From Thermoplasmatota archaeon (GTDB lineage: Archaea > Thermoplasmatota > JAKEGO01): DNA of 64,000 bases. Each line of letters starts with the position of its first letter. Position 1 is the first letter of the stretch. Positions 50,412 to 60,259 of the stretch are shown in pieces. The DNA lies in assembly GCA_028279595.1 (NCBI GenBank), contig JANQNK010000003.1, positions 240,568 to 304,567 on the forward strand, written 5' to 3'. Below the pieces are notes generated by a model, which saw only the letters and a list, made by a program, of their open reading frames with translations, had not been told where the DNA came from and did not search any database. Both the position numbers and the translations under genes were made by a program.

Positions 50412-51317
50412 TCAGATATCATCGCTGATGAGTTTCATGAGCGCCTTCTGCGCGTGGAGCCTGTTCTCCGCCTCCGGATAGACGGCCGACCTCGGCCCGT
50501 CGATGACGGAGCTCGAGACCTCCTCACCCCTGTGTGCGGGGAGGCAGTGCAGGAAGATCGCGTCATCCTGCGCCATGTCCATGATCCTGTCGTCGACCTG
50601 GTATCTCTTGAAAGCCTTCAATCGCGTCGCCTTCTCCTCCTCGGAGCCCATGGAGACCCAGGTGTCCGTGTAGACCGCGTCCGCGTCGGCGGCCGCGCCG
50701 TCCGCGTCGGTCGTCAGCTCCATGACGGTGCCGTACTCCCTGGCTAGCTCCTCAGCCCTCTGGATGACGACCACCGGGGGTCTGTAGTTCTTCGGCGTCG
50801 CCACGGCGATGTCGAGGCCTATGTACGGGGCGCCGAGCATCAACGAGTTGCAGACGTTGTTGCCGTCGCCGAGATATGCGAGCTTCCTTCCCTTCAGGTC
50901 GCCCTTTGAATCGAGTATCGTCAGGAAGTCCGCCAGTGCCTGACACGGATGCTCCGCGTCGTCCAGGGCGTTGATCACCGGGATGCTGGAGTTGGCGGCC
51001 AGCTCGACCGTCGCCTGGTTCCTGAAGCCACGGTAGGCTATCATGTCGATGTATCCCGAAAGCACGTTGGCAACGTCCTTGATCGGTTCCCTGACACCCA
51101 TCTGGATCTCCTGCGGGGACAGGTATATCGGGGTACCCCCGAGCTGCCTCACGGCCATCTCGAAGGAGACCCTCGTCCTGAGCGAGGGCTTCTCGAACAG
51201 GAGGCCGAGGACCTTCCCGTCCATGACGTCCATCCTCTTGTGCCTGATCTCCTGGGCCGTCGAGAGCACCTCTCCGATCCTCTCGCCCACGTCCGTGATA
51301 GAGACTACGTGCTTCAT
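50412..51317 (-). CDS. argF: Ornithine carbamoyltransferase
   Basis: FEKPSLRTRVSFEMAVRQLGG, DDAEHPCQALADFLTI, HCLPAHRGEEVSSSV. Confidence 0.93.
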   Translation of the reverse strand: MKHVVSITDVGERIGEVLSTAQEIRHKRMDVMDGKVLGLLFEKPSLRTRVSFEMAVRQLGGTPIYLSPQEIQMGVREPIKDVANVLSGYIDMIAYRGFRNQATVELAANSSIPVINALDDAEHPCQALADFLTILDSKGDLKGRKLAYLGDGNNVCNSLMLGAPYIGLDIAVATPKNYRPPVVVIQRAEELAREYGTVMELTTDADGAAADADAVYTDTWVSMGSEEEKATRLKAFKRYQVDDRIMDMAQDDAIFLHCLPAHRGEEVSSSVIDGPRSAVYPEAENRLHAQKALMKLISDDI

Positions 51318-51383
51318 CGGGTCTCCAAACGGGTAGTCCTATATCTATGTTTAGGGTCACTTGCCTATCCCGTACAACTCCCC

Positions 51384-51469
51384 GATCGAGGACACTACCT
51401 CGATCCCTGATGTTTCCGCTCGTCAGGGTCGTTCTCCCCTGACAACGCGTCTCACCGATGCTGGATCGG
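51384..51469. promoter_or_regulatory. Three consecutive inverted repeats between divergent argF and glyA
   Basis: GATCGAGG-ACACTA-CCTCGATC (51384-51405); GTCAGGG-8nt-CCCTGAC (51422-51443); CCGAT-GCTGG-ATCGG (51455-51469). Confidence 0.45.
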
Positions 51470-51523
51470 ATCGGCACCCCCGCTGGAGCAAACTTTATAA
51501 CGGGAGGCCTGGATTGACGCCCG

Positions 51524-52837
51524 GTGAATCCCGTGACCCGTAAGGATGACGCCGATTACATCGTCGAGAACGTGAAGGAGCATACGGACTATTTCAGGGA
51601 CTCCCTGGCGATGATCGCCTCGGAGAACATCATCAGCCCGATGGCCAGGGAGATGATGGTATCTGACTTCTGCGACAGGTATGCCGAGGGGCTGCCCGGC
51701 GCAAGGTACTACCAGGGCAATGAATTCGTCGACAAGGTCGAGGTCCATGCGACGCAACTGGCCAAGGAGCTCTTCCAGGTCCCGTATGCCGACACCAGGC
51801 CTATATCCGGGACCGTGGCGAACCTCGGCGTACTGTTCGCCCTCACGAAGCCCACTGACGTGATAACGGTTCCGAACGTCTCCGACGGCGCGCACATCAG
51901 CACTGCTAGGTTCGGCGCCGTGGGGGTCCGCGGCCTCGAGCCCGTCCCGTACCCGTTCGACGTCGAGAACATGAACATCGATGTGGACGGGGCCATCAAG
52001 GTCATAAAGGAGGTCAAGCCGAAGCTTGCCCTCTTCGGGATGTCCGTCTACCTGTTCCCGTCCCCCATCACCGAGATGATCGACGCTCTCAGGGAGGTCG
52101 ACGCCATGGTCTGGTACGACGCTGCACACGTCCTCGGACTCATCGCCGGAAAGCACTTCCAGGACCCGTTCAGAGAAGGCGTCGACGTGATGACGGGGTC
52201 GACCCACAAGACCCTGCCAGGCCCCCAGCACGGGATCATCCTCGCTGACCCGAAGACCGAGCGAATGTCCGAGGAGAAGTTCCTGAGGAAGCTCAACTAC
52301 GGTGTCTTCCCGGGCGTCCTCAGCAACCATCACCTTCACACCATGGCCTCCCTCGGGATCTCCCTCGCGGAGCATCTCGAGTACGGCGAGGAGTACGCGG
52401 GCCAGATAATCAGGAACGCCCAGGCCCTGGGCCAGGCAATGCACGAGAGGGGCTTCAACGTGCTCTGCGAGCACCTCGGCTTCACCGAATCCCACACGAT
52501 CGCAGTGGACGTCAAGGAGCACGGCGGTGGGACGCCCCTCGTCGAGGCGCTCGAGAGCGCCAACATAGTCACGAACAAGAACCTCCTGCCCTGGGACCCG
52601 ACCGACGCCGCCATGAACCCGAGCGGCATCAGGCTGGGGGCGCAGGAGCTGACCCGCATTGGCATGAAGGAGTCCGAGATGGATGCCGTCGCCGAGCTGT
52701 TCAAGAGGATCTGCATAGACAAGGAGGATCCGGATTCCGTCCGTCCGGACGTAGTGGAGCTGAAGAGCGGGTTCCAGGACATCCACTACTGCTTCGGGGG
52801 CGGAAAAGCATATAAATACCATCGCATTGTAGAGTGA
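51524..52837 (+). CDS. glyA: Serine hydroxymethyltransferase
   Basis: GTG start; IASENIISPMAREMM, AEGLPGARYYQGNEFVD, DVMTGSTHKTLPGPQHGII. Confidence 0.95.
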   Translation: MNPVTRKDDADYIVENVKEHTDYFRDSLAMIASENIISPMAREMMVSDFCDRYAEGLPGARYYQGNEFVDKVEVHATQLAKELFQVPYADTRPISGTVANLGVLFALTKPTDVITVPNVSDGAHISTARFGAVGVRGLEPVPYPFDVENMNIDVDGAIKVIKEVKPKLALFGMSVYLFPSPITEMIDALREVDAMVWYDAAHVLGLIAGKHFQDPFREGVDVMTGSTHKTLPGPQHGIILADPKTERMSEEKFLRKLNYGVFPGVLSNHHLHTMASLGISLAEHLEYGEEYAGQIIRNAQALGQAMHERGFNVLCEHLGFTESHTIAVDVKEHGGGTPLVEALESANIVTNKNLLPWDPTDAAMNPSGIRLGAQELTRIGMKESEMDAVAELFKRICIDKEDPDSVRPDVVELKSGFQDIHYCFGGGKAYKYHRIVE

Positions 52838-52843
52838 ATTCCC

Positions 52844-53722
52844 ATGGATGAAGAAGAGGCGCGCGGAGAGATCGAGGACCTGAAGCGCAAGAGGCGCAAG
52901 GCCGAGAAGGAGATGCTGAAGCACATGGACAGGCGGAACCAGCTGAACCAGGAGGCCAAGCGCTGGAGCGGCATCAGGGACGAGTACAACGCAAAGGTAA
53001 GGGAACTTCTTCATCAGGCATCGGCCCACAAGGCACAGAGGGACGACGCCAACCGCGACGTGAGGGAGGCGAAGGAGGTCAGGCACACCTACAACATCAA
53101 GGTGAAGGAGCTCGACCAGGACATCCGCGCCCTCAAGCGCGAACTCCTCCCGAAGGACGCCGAATCCCTTGCCAAGCTCAAGAAGGAGCAGCGCGGACTC
53201 GAGTTCAAGCAGATGACATCCGTCCTTTCCCCCGACAAGGAGAAGGACCTCATCAACGCCCTGACGTCCGTGACGGCCAGGATCCGCGAGATCGAGAAGG
53301 TCGTCGAGGAGAACGATGAGATCCGGACGATGAAGGAGGAGCTCATCGAGGCCAAGGAGAAGGCCGAGGAGGCGCACCGCAAGGTCAGCGTCCTCGCCGA
53401 CGCCGCCCAGGTCGAGCACGACCAGATGATCGAGCTCTACTCCAAGATCGACGAGCTCAGGGAGATCGCCGACAACGCCCAGGAGAAGTTCGTCGAGGCC
53501 AAGACCCAGGCGGACGATGAGCACGGCATCTACGTGACCTTCCTCCAGCAGATGAAGGACTACGAGAAGATGGTCTCCGGCCTGTGGCGCAAGGACCGCG
53601 ATGACAAGAAGCGGACCGAGGAGGAGAAGGACAAGGAAGCGGAGGAGGCGGTGTTCGACAAGCTCAAGAAGGGCGAGAAGCTCAGCACCGACGACCTCAT
53701 GCTCCTGCAGAAGAGCGGGTGA
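52844..53722 (+). CDS. COG1340-like archaeal coiled-coil protein
   Basis: MDEEEARGEIEDLKRKRRKAEKEMLKHMDRRNQLNQEAKRW...; extended charged heptad pattern. Confidence 0.8.
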   Translation: MDEEEARGEIEDLKRKRRKAEKEMLKHMDRRNQLNQEAKRWSGIRDEYNAKVRELLHQASAHKAQRDDANRDVREAKEVRHTYNIKVKELDQDIRALKRELLPKDAESLAKLKKEQRGLEFKQMTSVLSPDKEKDLINALTSVTARIREIEKVVEENDEIRTMKEELIEAKEKAEEAHRKVSVLADAAQVEHDQMIELYSKIDELREIADNAQEKFVEAKTQADDEHGIYVTFLQQMKDYEKMVSGLWRKDRDDKKRTEEEKDKEAEEAVFDKLKKGEKLSTDDLMLLQKSG

Positions 53723-54954
53723 GGATGGACACCAGACATCAGGTGCTGCTGGATTCCGCCTCCCGAGAGGGAGTGAAGCCAGGCCTCGACCGCATACGGA
53801 TTCTCACGGAAGGCATCGACGTACCTCCGGTCATCCACATCGCGGGGACCAACGGTAAGGGTTCCACTGCGATAATGGCCGAGGCGATCCTTCAGGAGCA
53901 CGGACTCACCGTCGGGACATATACCCAGCCCCACATCGTGTCACCGACCGAGAGGATACGGATCGACGGCCACGACATCACGGAGGAGGGCCTCGGGGCG
54001 GTTCTCGACGCCTTGACGCCGAGGATCGACGCAATGGCCGACAGGCCGACATATTTCGAACTCTTCACGGCAGCTGCGATGCTGGCCTTCTCGAAGGCCG
54101 GCGTCGACGTGGCCATACTCGAGACGGGGATGGGGGGTCGGCTCGATGCGACGAACCTCTTCCCCAAGAGGGTGGCATGCATCACGAGGGTGGCGCTGGA
54201 CCACACCGAGGTCCTCGGCCAGACCATCGGCGAGATAGCCGCCGAGAAGGCCGCTATAATAACCGCTGACGTCGATGTCGTGACGGGGGCGTCGGGAGAT
54301 TCCCTCGACATCATCGCCGGAGTGGCAAGGGCGGCCGGTGCTCGCATGCGGGTCCTCGGCCACGAGTTGATCGTCGATTTCCACGGCACCGAGTTCACGG
54401 TGATCACGGACAGGGCCAGGTACGAGGCCCTCCACACGTCCATGCCTGGCGCCCATCAGGCCGAGAACGCCGCCCTCGCCATCGCATGTTCCGAGGCATT
54501 CTACGGACCGCTGGATGGGATGAAGGTCCGCACCGCGCTCGGATCGGCATGGCTGCCAGGGCGCTTCCAGGGCATCGACCATCATCACAGGAAGATCATA
54601 TTCGATGTCGCGCACAACCCCGACGCCGCTGCCGCGGTCACCGACACCCTCAAGGCCGAAGGGAAGGAGCCCGAGGCGACGGTGTTCGCGGCGATGACCG
54701 AAAAGGACATCCCCGGGGTTCTGTCCGCACTTCCGAGGAACGATTATATCCTGACGACCGTCGGGACCCAGCGTTCTGCCGGCCGGCCGCAGCTGGAGGA
54801 AGCCGCAGGGAAGGTGGGGATCGGAGCGGAATGGGTGGCTGAACCCGAGGAGGCCCTCGAACGCGCGATCGAGAGGACGGAAGAGGGCGATACCATCCTC
54901 GTAACGGGCTCCGGATACCTCGTGGGGAGGATGCTAACCTCTCTCGACGAATAA
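53719..54954 (+). CDS. folC: Folylpolyglutamate/dihydrofolate synthase family protein
   Basis: VIHIAGTNGKGSTAIMAEAIL, TYTQPHIVSPTERIRIDG, FDVAHNPDAAAAV. Confidence 0.9.
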   Translation: MRMDTRHQVLLDSASREGVKPGLDRIRILTEGIDVPPVIHIAGTNGKGSTAIMAEAILQEHGLTVGTYTQPHIVSPTERIRIDGHDITEEGLGAVLDALTPRIDAMADRPTYFELFTAAAMLAFSKAGVDVAILETGMGGRLDATNLFPKRVACITRVALDHTEVLGQTIGEIAAEKAAIITADVDVVTGASGDSLDIIAGVARAAGARMRVLGHELIVDFHGTEFTVITDRARYEALHTSMPGAHQAENAALAIACSEAFYGPLDGMKVRTALGSAWLPGRFQGIDHHHRKIIFDVAHNPDAAAAVTDTLKAEGKEPEATVFAAMTEKDIPGVLSALPRNDYILTTVGTQRSAGRPQLEEAAGKVGIGAEWVAEPEEALERAIERTEEGDTILVTGSGYLVGRMLTSLDE

Positions 54955-55017
54955 TGTGATCTCCGACACCTCTTAGGATAATAAAGATCCTTGGTAAACC
55001 CGGTCGTCCCGATTTCG

Positions 55018-55902
55018 CTAATCGATCCGGAACCCTTTTCGGATCCTGTGCCGTCTCGAGTTCGGGTCGTCATGCTTGTCGGCGGGCTCCAGCGGGTATC
55101 CCTCCTCCCCCTTGCCAGTTATCTCGGCCATCAAACCCTCCTCTTCGCACTCGACACCCAGCTTGGTGAAGACCCTGACCACGTTCCTGACGTCCCTCTC
55201 GAGGAACTCCATGGCGTTCGGGTGTTCCAGGACGACCGCCTGGCCCATGTCGATGATGACCGGCCTCTCATCCCTCACCAGGACGTTGTACTCGCTCATG
55301 TCGGCGTGGACGAGTTTGGCTTTCCTGTACAGGGTCCGGATCTGGTCGACAAGGTCGTGGTAGAATGCGTGCGGGTCCTCGGGTGGTGCGTCCTTCATCA
55401 TGGGGGCTATCTCATCGCCGTTGGTTATAAGCTCCATCACCAGGACGTTACGCCTCACATGGAAGACGTGAGGGACGTTGATCCTTGCGGCCTCGGAGCG
55501 CAGGAAGTTCTTGAACTCCTTCTGGCTCCACGTGTAGATGATGTTCCTGAGGTCCCTCTTGACCTTGTCGAACCTGGGGTCACCGTCGATGTACCTCGCC
55601 AGGGTCCGGAACTCGGCGTTGGATATCCTGTATATCTTGACGGCGGCCCAGCCGGTGTCCTCCACACCTGGATGGGTGTCCGAGGTCTTCGCCGTGAAGA
55701 CCACGGCCTCCTTGCCGGTGGAGATCGGGAATTCAACCGTCTCGAGGACCCCGTCGGAGAAGAGCTTGTTGACGACGGTCAGCGTCGAACGGTCGAAGAC
55801 CTCGGCCTCCACCCTCCTGGCCCCGCCGTCTCCGTCCCTGCTTCGGAGTATCCCGGTCTTGGTCTCGATGCGCTCGAGGTCCTGGTCCCGCACAGGGACC
55901 AC
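55018..55902 (-). CDS. rio1: RIO1-type serine/threonine kinase
   Basis: STGKEAVVFTAKT, LVHADMSEYNVLVRDERPVIIDMGQAV. Confidence 0.93.
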   Translation of the reverse strand: MVPVRDQDLERIETKTGILRSRDGDGGARRVEAEVFDRSTLTVVNKLFSDGVLETVEFPISTGKEAVVFTAKTSDTHPGVEDTGWAAVKIYRISNAEFRTLARYIDGDPRFDKVKRDLRNIIYTWSQKEFKNFLRSEAARINVPHVFHVRRNVLVMELITNGDEIAPMMKDAPPEDPHAFYHDLVDQIRTLYRKAKLVHADMSEYNVLVRDERPVIIDMGQAVVLEHPNAMEFLERDVRNVVRVFTKLGVECEEEGLMAEITGKGEEGYPLEPADKHDDPNSRRHRIRKGFRID

Positions 55903-55905
55903 CCG

Positions 55906-56238
55906 TCAGAACTTCTGCAGATCGCGGGGAAGCTTCCCCGACCTCTGCAGGTACGAGGCCTGTGTGTGGGTGTACCTCCACAGGACGTCGGCCTTCTCGT
56001 CCTGGAAGTCCCAGGGCTTGACGATCAAAAGGTCTCCCTCCCGGATCCACATGCGCCTCTTCATCTTCCCTGGTATCCGGGCGAGCCTGGCCTTCCCATC
56101 CTCGCAGATGGCATTGACGTGCGATGCGCCCAGGAGCCTGTCAGCTATGGCATAGATCTCGCTCCTGTTCCGCTTCGGCACGCGGACCCGGACGAAGTCC
56201 TCCTCGCCGTCCTGGTCCCTGTTCCTCTTGTAGGCCAT
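55906..56238 (-). CDS. eif1A: Translation initiation factor aIF1A
   Basis: VRVPKRNRSEIYAIADRLLGASHVNAICEDGKARLARIPGKMKRRMWIREGDLLIVKPWDFQ. Confidence 0.93.
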   Translation of the reverse strand: MAYKRNRDQDGEEDFVRVRVPKRNRSEIYAIADRLLGASHVNAICEDGKARLARIPGKMKRRMWIREGDLLIVKPWDFQDEKADVLWRYTHTQASYLQRSGKLPRDLQKF

Positions 56239-56297
56239 TGCCCCTGTAAGAAGGTGGGCTTCTTATAACAGTTTGGGTAGAGGTGACTGGCCAGGTG

Positions 56298-57296
56298 TCA
56301 GATGTCCCACATTATGGAATGTATCCCGACCGCCTGGTCGACGATCCTCCGTCCGACCCCGTTGTCGTAGCCCTCGTTGAGCCTCATCGGGACCGACCTC
56401 TCCTCGTCGATGGCTATGATGTTCCCTACGACCTCCGAGAGAGCGCCCAGATCGTACCCTCCTTCAAGGAAGTACGCGATGCCACGGGAGCCTCCGCGGG
56501 CGAAGTCGTGCAGCCGCTGTACCAGGGCCATGTAGCCCTCTGACGTCAATCCCATGTTGGCCAGCTGGTCGGCGTAATGAGCATCCACGCCGATGCTCAC
56601 GAGAACGAAGGATGGATCGTACTTCTCCAGGATCGGCAATATCAGCCGGTCCATCCCGTACATGAACGTCTTGTCACCCGTCCCTGCGGGGAGGGGAACG
56701 TTTATCGTATAACCCTCGCCGACACCGGTACCGACCTCCTTGATGTGGCCGGTGCCAGGAAAGATACCGTACTGATGGGTCGAGATGTAGAGCACGTCCT
56801 CCCTCGAGCGGAAGATGTCAGCAGTGCCATTCCCGTGGTGGACGTCGAGGTCGATGATCGCTACCCTCTTGGAACTCTCCAGGGCCCTCTCGGCCGCCAC
56901 CGCCACGTTGTTCAGGTAGCAGAACCCGCCTCCGAACATCGTCCCTGCGTGATGGCCCGGGGGCCGGACCAGGGCGAAGGCCGCTGAGTTCTCCGTCGCG
57001 ACGTCGACCGCCAACGAGCCCGCCCCCGCGGCAAGCCGTGCGATGGCGAGCGTGTCACCCGTCATGTACGTGTCGGGGTCGTAGTATCCCTCGCCCGTGT
57101 TCTCCAGGTCCCTCAGGTGGTCCTTGTGGTGGACCTTGAGCAGGAGGTCCTCGTCCACGGGCTTCGGTTCGTGCATCGGAGGGTCCAGTTCGGACCGCGC
57201 CAGCGAGCCCAGGACCACGCTGAGGCGCTCCGCCCTCTCCGGGTGTCCAGCGTACTGCCGGTGGTCCATGAAGCGGGGGTGGAATACTATGTCCAT
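56298..57296 (-). CDS. Histone deacetylase/acetoin-utilization-family deacetylase
   Basis: RPPGHHAGTMFGGGFCYLNNVAVAAERAL, IIDLDVHHGNGTADIF; start trimmed to MDIVFHPRFMDHRQYAGHPERAERL. Confidence 0.93.
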   Translation of the reverse strand: MDIVFHPRFMDHRQYAGHPERAERLSVVLGSLARSELDPPMHEPKPVDEDLLLKVHHKDHLRDLENTGEGYYDPDTYMTGDTLAIARLAAGAGSLAVDVATENSAAFALVRPPGHHAGTMFGGGFCYLNNVAVAAERALESSKRVAIIDLDVHHGNGTADIFRSREDVLYISTHQYGIFPGTGHIKEVGTGVGEGYTINVPLPAGTGDKTFMYGMDRLILPILEKYDPSFVLVSIGVDAHYADQLANMGLTSEGYMALVQRLHDFARGGSRGIAYFLEGGYDLGALSEVVGNIIAIDEERSVPMRLNEGYDNGVGRRIVDQAVGIHSIMWDI

Positions 57297-57392
57297 TGGA
57301 AGACCCAAAGCATTTCTGAAGATAAATAGTTTGTCTGGCGTGCGTCGTAGTGGAAGAACGATGCACATCCAGTCACAAATACCTCGGTAGGA

Positions 57393-58046
57393 TCATTTCT
57401 TCTTCTTCTTGCCAGCAGGAACGTTCCAGGTCGCTCCGTCATCGGTGACGACCTCGTGCTTGATCGAGTCCGGGCCGTGGTAACCGTCCTCGGCGTCGAA
57501 CCTCATCTGCTCCTCCTTCTGCCACTCCAGCCCGTGGGAGCGCTCCACCCAGTGGTCCTTGGACCTCTTCTTCCGAATCGGCTCCTCCGGCCTAGGCGTC
57601 GGGTCGGTGCGTCTCACATCCCGGGGCCTTTCCCTGGTCCTCGAACCGTCGTCGGGGGTCATGAACCATCCCGTGTCCCTCTGGGAAGGCTCCTCGGGCG
57701 GCTCGGGCCGGGCCGGCTCCTCCGCCCTATCGACCGGGGGCGGGAACCTGTTGTCGATGCCGTTGTCGAGGACGACCTCGACCCTTGCCCCGGAAGCGTC
57801 CCGCACGGTCTGAAGATGAGCATGGGGGATCTCCTTCTTCTCCTCCTTCTTCGGTGCCGCCACGTCGATGGGCAGGACCTCCAGGTCGTCCAGCCAGTCG
57901 GTGACACCCCCCTTCTTCTCGGGCTCCCGTTTCGGCTCCGGCTTGGGCGGGTCGAGTGGCTTGGCCACTCCCGTCGGTGCTCCGCACCCAGGACACTCCC
58001 TGTCGTATCTGGTGTACCTTGCCCCGCATTCGTCGCAGAACGTCAT
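57393..58046 (-). CDS. Zinc-ribbon protein with disordered charged region
   Basis: MTFCDECGARYTRYDRECPGCGAPTGVAKP (CxxC...CxxC) then Pro/Glu/Arg-rich sequence. Confidence 0.7.
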   Translation of the reverse strand: MTFCDECGARYTRYDRECPGCGAPTGVAKPLDPPKPEPKREPEKKGGVTDWLDDLEVLPIDVAAPKKEEKKEIPHAHLQTVRDASGARVEVVLDNGIDNRFPPPVDRAEEPARPEPPEEPSQRDTGWFMTPDDGSRTRERPRDVRRTDPTPRPEEPIRKKRSKDHWVERSHGLEWQKEEQMRFDAEDGYHGPDSIKHEVVTDDGATWNVPAGKKKKK

Positions 58047-58113
58047 GGTCCTCCTAGACGGTAACGCCACGGAGGTATTTTAAGAATTCTGTGACTCGAC
58101 CAAGATCCGATCG

Positions 58114-58647
58114 TCATCCCAACGAGAGGATATGCTTGATCGAGAGTGGGACCACGAGGGCCGCGCAGACCAGCGGTATGATGTTCATACCTATGGTATA
58201 ACTGATCTTCACGGAACCGCCGAAGAACGGGTCGGTCTCATCCACTCCGTATTCCTCGTTGTAGTCCGCAACATGGACGTAGTACATCCCGTGCAGTATG
58301 ATGATGAAGATGGCCAAGGCCGCTGCACCTCCGCCCATGTAGCCCACCGATCGGCCGAATCCAGCATTGTTCAAAGCGTTACCGATCACTGCCAGGGCGG
58401 CGAGGATCGTCATGACGATGTAGGCGTATCCGATCCACATGACGTCGTTCCCGAGGTTGCTCAGGACATCGTCGTTGGATTCCGAACCCTTCAGAACGGA
58501 CAGTTCCGACATGTGTGCGGTACCCCCGCTGCCATAGAAGTCATAGGAAGCTGTCATCCATGGTAGCATCGGGATCATTGATAGACCGATGACACTGAAC
58601 AGCAGCATGAAGAAGGCGGCCCTGGACTCACCGTAGTACCCTACCAT
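58114..58647 (-). CDS. Small polytopic membrane protein (4 TM)
   Basis: Four hydrophobic segments; start overlaps the end of the upstream gene at 58641. Confidence 0.7.
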   Translation of the reverse strand: MVGYYGESRAAFFMLLFSVIGLSMIPMLPWMTASYDFYGSGGTAHMSELSVLKGSESNDDVLSNLGNDVMWIGYAYIVMTILAALAVIGNALNNAGFGRSVGYMGGGAAALAIFIIILHGMYYVHVADYNEEYGVDETDPFFGGSVKISYTIGMNIIPLVCAALVVPLSIKHILSLG

Positions 58648-60080
58648 CGGTCACCCTCCTGCCCTCTGTCATATTCCATCCTTCCATCGTATCGATCGTC
58701 ATATCGGCCCCGGCGATCGGGATGCCGATCGTGTCGGGGTTCGGGCACCCGCTCTCGCGCCTTCGGCCTCTCCCTGACGCGTTCGATCCTTCCAGAGGAC
58801 GAGTGGATGAGCACCATGCCGAGGACGATCATCACGGATCCCATGAGAGCTATCACGGAGCCCGCCTGGGAGTAGTTGCCGTACCCATGGTCAGGGGGAT
58901 CCTCCGCCCCCGCCTTCGTCAGCTCGATGGCAAGGCCGTCCCCGATGAAGGTGGTCCCAGAATAGATAACCACACCGGCTGCCACAATGACCATCGCCCC
59001 CATGATGACCCCGAACAGTGGAGAGAGCTCCGGTTTGCTGCCTTCTAGGTAGGCCCCGTAACCGACCATGGCAGCACCGATCCCTGTTGCAGCGATGAGG
59101 CCCGTTATCCCCATCCATATCCTCCGCTCCATCACCTTTGCATCAGTGCCGTTGATGTCGTCCGCTTCGATGTCATCATCACTCTGGGATGAGACCTCGA
59201 GCTTGTAATCCCATGAGGCTTCGCTCGTCCCACCATCATCATCTTCCTCCCAAACAGTTATCCACGGAAGGAGGAAGGAGCTAAGAAGCCCGATCACAGC
59301 CAGGACAAGGACCAACGTACCGATCTTCGGCACATGTCCGAAGGAGAATCCCCCGCCCCCACCCCGGGGCGTTCGAGGAGGTCCCCCTCCATCGTCGACC
59401 GGTGGTGGACCACGACGCTCCTCGTATCGTTCAGGACCGTATGGTGGTCTTTCGTCATGATATCTGTCACTGTATCGGTCGAAAGGATCGCGTCCCCTAG
59501 GCGGACCGCCCCACTCGACATCCTCCTCCTTCACGGGGGAGCGACGCGGTGGTCCTCGGCCCTCATATTGATCCTCCGGTTCGAACTCCATGTCGGGTTC
59601 GCTCTCGAACTCGACGGCCGGTCGGCGGCGCGGTCTCCCGGGCTCGCTCCATTCGGGACCGTCATCGTCATATCCGAACTCGGGTGGCATCGGACCATCG
59701 GATGGTCCATCGTCGAACGAGACCTCCTGCGGCCTCTGGGTCTCGGGGAACTCCTCGAAATCGTCCCTGAACTCCGGAGGGATGTCGGACGGCGCTTCGG
59801 TGGCGGGCTCAGGGGTCTTCGGAGCTTCGAAAGGATCCGGGTCTCGTGACGGTTCTCTCTTCACGGGTGGTTCCGGACGGACAGGTTCCGGCCGAGGCAT
59901 CCGTTCAGCATAGTTCACCCGCTCGTCGAGCCAGTCGTCCCCCGTCATCTCGTGTTCCGGACCCGTTGGCGACTCCCGTTCCCGTCTCTTCGGCATTGCT
60001 GCAGCGATGGGGTTGCCGCATCCTGGACATGTCTCGTCGAATTTGCTGTGCTTTGCCCCACATCGATTGCAGTACGGCAT
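58641..60080 (-). CDS. Zinc-ribbon, disordered-linker membrane protein
   Basis: MPYCNRCGAKHSKFDETCPGCGNPI; long P/E/R/D-rich linker; multiple TM segments. Confidence 0.75.
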   Translation of the reverse strand: MPYCNRCGAKHSKFDETCPGCGNPIAAAMPKRRERESPTGPEHEMTGDDWLDERVNYAERMPRPEPVRPEPPVKREPSRDPDPFEAPKTPEPATEAPSDIPPEFRDDFEEFPETQRPQEVSFDDGPSDGPMPPEFGYDDDGPEWSEPGRPRRRPAVEFESEPDMEFEPEDQYEGRGPPRRSPVKEEDVEWGGPPRGRDPFDRYSDRYHDERPPYGPERYEERRGPPPVDDGGGPPRTPRGGGGGFSFGHVPKIGTLVLVLAVIGLLSSFLLPWITVWEEDDDGGTSEASWDYKLEVSSQSDDDIEADDINGTDAKVMERRIWMGITGLIAATGIGAAMVGYGAYLEGSKPELSPLFGVIMGAMVIVAAGVVIYSGTTFIGDGLAIELTKAGAEDPPDHGYGNYSQAGSVIALMGSVMIVLGMVLIHSSSGRIERVRERPKARERVPEPRHDRHPDRRGRYDDRYDGRMEYDRGQEGDRW

Positions 60081-60259
60081 GGTCCCTCGCTGCCGATATC
60101 GGACGCTCACTATTTCAACGTTCTGGAATCATCTCCAGTTCGAAATCGATATTCTCTTAAACCCCCTCTCCGATTGATGCGCGAGGCCTGAGAGGCAATG
60201 GACGACTCAGATGGTGACCAACGGGGCGCTGCAAGATTCTTCGACCGGAGGCTTACGGA

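Noticed and set aside
51384-51469. tRNA gene between argF and glyA
   Set aside because: Stem lengths of 8, 7 and 5 bp and the absence of a 7-bp acceptor stem or T-loop consensus do not fit a cloverleaf.
51452-53524. 690-aa minus-strand ORF
   Set aside because: Antisense to glyA and the COG1340-like gene, both strongly supported by conserved motifs.
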